From NCBI GenBank assembly GCA_022836915.1, contig CP094668.1, positions 372,001 to 436,000 on the forward strand: 64,000 bases of DNA. Direction: 5' to 3'. The stretch comes from Paenibacillus sp. OVF10 (GTDB lineage: Bacteria; Bacillota; Bacilli; Paenibacillales; Paenibacillaceae). Positions within the stretch are counted from its first letter, which is position 1; each line of letters begins with the position of its first letter. Below the pieces are notes generated by a model that saw only the letters and a program-made list of their open reading frames with translations, was not told the DNA's origin and did not search any database. A program made the translations under genes and the position numbers. Shown here piece by piece: positions 61,323 through 64,000 of this stretch.

Positions 61323-62785
61323 TCAGGACTTCATAGCCTCATAGGCTGCAAGTAATTCCTCTACTTCTATTCCATTGATCTTCATCCCGTTCACTTGACA
61401 CTGTTCCAACTGCACTCCAGATAGATCGCAATCGATAAAGCGACTTCCCCAAGATCACAATGCGCCCAATGCATGGGTACACGGTCAGATCCAAGATGTG
61501 TATCCTGGAATTGAACGCCATCCAAAGCACAGAATTCAACCTTGCTATCGGTTAGGCGTAAATCAGCTAGCAATACATTGGTCATATTTAGATTGGTAAA
61601 TTTGCTTCCACTCAGGTTGCAGTCGGTAATCCGACTATTGGTCAGATTACTGGTGCTGTAACGGACTGAGTCCAGATTAGCTTGAACATATTCAACCACT
61701 GACTCACCCGAGTCCATGGATAATGCCACGTCACATGTTGGATCAAAAGGATCAATTGACATGTTCTTCTCATATCCAAACTCATCCTCAGATGCATAGA
61801 TACAAACATATCCCATTTTTTCGTAAAAATGATGATTATCCTGCTGCCGACCTGAGGTCTCCAGCTTCCAGATTTCAATCTGCGGAAATTCAGTCTCAAT
61901 AAGCCTCATGACTTGAGTTCCCACGCCACGTCCCTGGCATACGGGATCAATATAGATCTTATCAATCCTGGCATGTTTTCGTCCAAGCACGTTAACACTC
62001 ACTCCGCCAATAACACATCCATCTGACTCTACAACATAATAATCCCATTCACGGATCACGTAACGATGCATTCGAACTGACGAATAATCAGGCGGGCATA
62101 GATTGCTATCGATATCCTTCTCATTATCCGCCCAGACTTTTATGACATGATCAAAAGCACGAGTGCAAATCTCTGTAAGTACAACAGCATCTTCCTGCTG
62201 TGCTCGTCGTAAGCGAACTGTACAATGCATCTGCTTCAATTGCGCTGGTTCGGACTTTACTTTGAGCAGTTCAAAATAATCGTAGCACTCCTGGCCTATA
62301 AGCATTCTGCGAGAGATATAACGAAAACCTGTATGCTCCAGAACTTTGCGTGACGGCTGGTTGTGCGGCTTCACAATGCCCACGATTCGATCCAGCAAGG
62401 TATGCTCAAATACATATGCTGTTAGCGCCTGCACAGCCTCTGTGATGTATCCTTTATTCCGGTAATCCCGTGAGATGGCGTAAGCCACTTCACGGTCAGC
62501 CCGAACCAGCATGTCATTCGGAAACACACCACACCAACCAATGATACGCTGATCTTTATTGTGTACAACGGCAAGCAGGATGCGTACATCTTCCGGGTTG
62601 AACTGTTCGTAACTGCCAACGACAAATTGTAAAAATTCGCGCAACTGCTCCTCGGTCATCTTCCAATCTGGCAGGACATCTGTGATTTCAGGTTGTTGGG
62701 TTAATGCATACACGGCAGCCTGATCTTCAAGCGTAAATGGACGCAACGTAACGGAGTTGGAATGGATGAACAATTGACTTTTCAT
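61323..62785 (-). CDS. Tandem GNAT acetyltransferase fused to a pentapeptide-repeat domain (one frameshift)
   Basis: About 487 residues in three parts. First, a RimJ-like GNAT (1-180; VTLRPFTLEDQAAVYALTQQ, YAISRDYRNKGYITEAVQAL). Second, a typical GNAT (about 190-345; IYIDPVCQGRGVGTQVMRLI, FYEKMGYVCIYA). Third, a short right-handed beta-helix of pentapeptide repeats (SNLTNSRITDCNLSGSKFTN, ADLRLTDSKVEFCALDGVQF). The break at CCCC 61447-61450 is fixed by one base. This extends the repeats (RFIDCDLSGVQLEQCQVNG) and moves the stop to 61323. Start ATG 62785 after AGAGGTG. Substrate unknown. Confidence 0.82.
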
Positions 62786-63028
62786 ATACAACACCTCTGG
62801 GGATTTATTTAGGATGACACAACAAAGAGGAGCACCTCCAATAGAGGCACTCCCCGATCCGTTTCATCATTTCAGAAACGCCGAAGCTCCTCGTAATGGG
62901 TCAAAAGGACACACGTATCCCGTTCATGGTCTAACGGAATTTTTGCGGTGTTCTTTTCACGATCATTACGAGAAATCTGGCATACTCTGAAATCCCCTCT
63001 CATGCTAAGGACTACTTCAACGTCTCAC

Positions 63029-64000
63029 TTAAGGACGGTCAATGTAAATCCAGCCTGTTTCTTGTTCCTTATCTACAGTAGCTCCAAGGGATTCAGCCAC
63101 AAAGCGCAGCGGCACATACGTCTTGCCGTCCTTGCCTACATAGGCGGATTCCACCATAGTTACTTCTTTACCAGCAACGGTTGCCTTCTTGGAACCTACG
63201 GTTAGGACAATCTCATCACCAGTGATGTCGTCAATGACAACGATCTGGTTCGAGCCTTTGGTCCATTTCACTTCAGCATCCAATTCTTCAGACACGTAGC
63301 GAAGCGGAACAAATGTTGTATTCTTAACCGTGATCGCCCCAGCGTATTCATCATCCGGGAAGAGCACTACACTTTTACTCGTGATCCCAGCTTCATCTTT
63401 CAGCAATTGGTATGCCAATGAATTGGAATCAAAATTGCGCAGCATCTGTCCAGGCGTAATATCATCCTTCATCAGATCCATAACGCCGCCTGATACATCC
63501 ACTTCATCAACTGCAACTGTGCCACCGATATTCCACTGTTCACTGTCTCCACTTACGGTTACGGAGTTCACCGGAAGATCTTCGGAAGCCGGCAGCGCTA
63601 CTTTCAGTTCAAAGTTTTGCTTGCGAATATCCAGCTTGCTGTCGAGATAAAAATCCAATTTCAGTTTGGTTTCTGTGCCAAATACCGTTTTGAATTCAGG
63701 GGTCTCATTCAACAGGTTGTTCAGCTCCTGATCATAATTGACCAGCATGCTGTCCAGTCCTACTTTGATGATGGCATACAGTGACGCAACGGCTTCATCT
63801 TTCGATTCAGGAACGATCGAATTCAGCGTTTCATCTCCCCGCCTTCAACCTCATTCACAGCTTCCAGTACAGGGTAGAACACATCGTACAGATCGCCAAT
63901 CAGCTCTTTCAGTCCTTGCTCATCCTTCGAAATACTCGTCAGGAACGGTTTAACCATAGCAAGCATCTCTTCACCACTAACTTCCAGATGCAGCTTGGAG
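63029..64000 (-). CDS. Stalk-domain (copper amine oxidase-like) surface protein, 5' end outside window (one frameshift)
   Basis: At least 323 residues are visible. The C-terminal 110 contain two copies of the copper-amine-oxidase N-terminal-like stalk motif (FVPLRYVSEELDAEVKW and YVPLRFVAESLGATVD), used by Paenibacillaceae as cell-surface modules. The upstream part is hydrophilic and helical with no recognised domain. The break at CCCC 63837-63840 is fixed by one base (GGGDETLNSIVPESKDE). The signal peptide must lie beyond position 64000. Confidence 0.8.

Noticed and set aside
62890-62950. Terminator hairpin CCGTTCATGGTCTAACGG followed by T's
   Set aside because: It points in the plus direction where no gene precedes it; only a five-base stem.

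Overview
The window looks like a chromosomal segment of a Paenibacillus-type soil Bacillota. This is inferred from ordinary Bacillota ribosome binding sites, about 50% GC outside one AT-rich island, and the gene content: YvgN, YdaJ/K/M, YteR-like and Lpl-type homologues, a chitinase pair arranged like chiD-chiA1 of Bacillus circulans WL-12, and many MarR, AraC and LacI regulators. No rRNA, tRNA or CRISPR was seen. About 58 genes are supported.

One fact dominates the reading. At least 24 genes are interrupted by frameshifts, 31 sites in all. Each site is explained by loss of one base (in one case two) from a short homopolymer. The proteins on both sides of each site join seamlessly, so these are almost certainly consensus errors and not pseudogenes. 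They are annotated as single CDSs, with the break position given.

Layout: 1-4146 is a nitrite reduction operon (nirB-nirD-nirC-cobA). 4153-5752 holds a TetR regulator divergent from an SDR oxidoreductase. 6012-6336 has a terminator and a four-copy repeat. 6355-12923 is a probable secreted-matrix module: a two-component system divergent from a VTC-domain protein, a DUF4956 membrane protein and a large Cthe_2159-like beta-helix lipoprotein, with mirror-image regulator boxes at both promoters. 13034-16441 holds a DHA2 efflux pump with its MarR regulator, a membrane-anchored methyltransferase and an FHA/winged-helix regulator. 17025-20135 is an AT-rich island with a decayed IS4-type transposase, a secreted amidase-like protein, a YfjL-like protein and an inverted-repeat element. 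20263-29636 holds a DUF2339 membrane protein, an LCP cell-wall ligase, two aldo/keto reductases, MarR and HxlR regulators, an AIM24 protein and an MFS pump.

29797-33465 encodes two GH18 chitinases. 33841-40545 is a pectin operon: two ABC permeases, a binding lipoprotein, a LacI regulator, a GH105 hydrolase and a pectinesterase, preceded by two LacI-type operators and a perfect cre site. 40901-43903 holds AraC, a Fsr-like MFS and an ABC ATPase. 44978-49115 is an exopolysaccharide cluster like ydaJ-ydaK-ydaM (GH8-like enzyme, degenerate-GGDEF c-di-GMP receptor, 47-residue membrane peptide, processive GT2) headed by a MarR gene. 49283-56758 is mixed housekeeping (GNAT, RlmN, a sodium symporter, GreA, arylamine N-acetyltransferase, a phosphopantetheinyl transferase, Bax-inhibitor-1 family, GIY-YIG). 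56885-60269 has a long leader with repeats and a terminator, then MocR-ddl-GNAT. The end holds an SDR, a GNAT-GNAT-pentapeptide fusion and a copper-amine-oxidase-like stalk-domain protein cut by the window edge.
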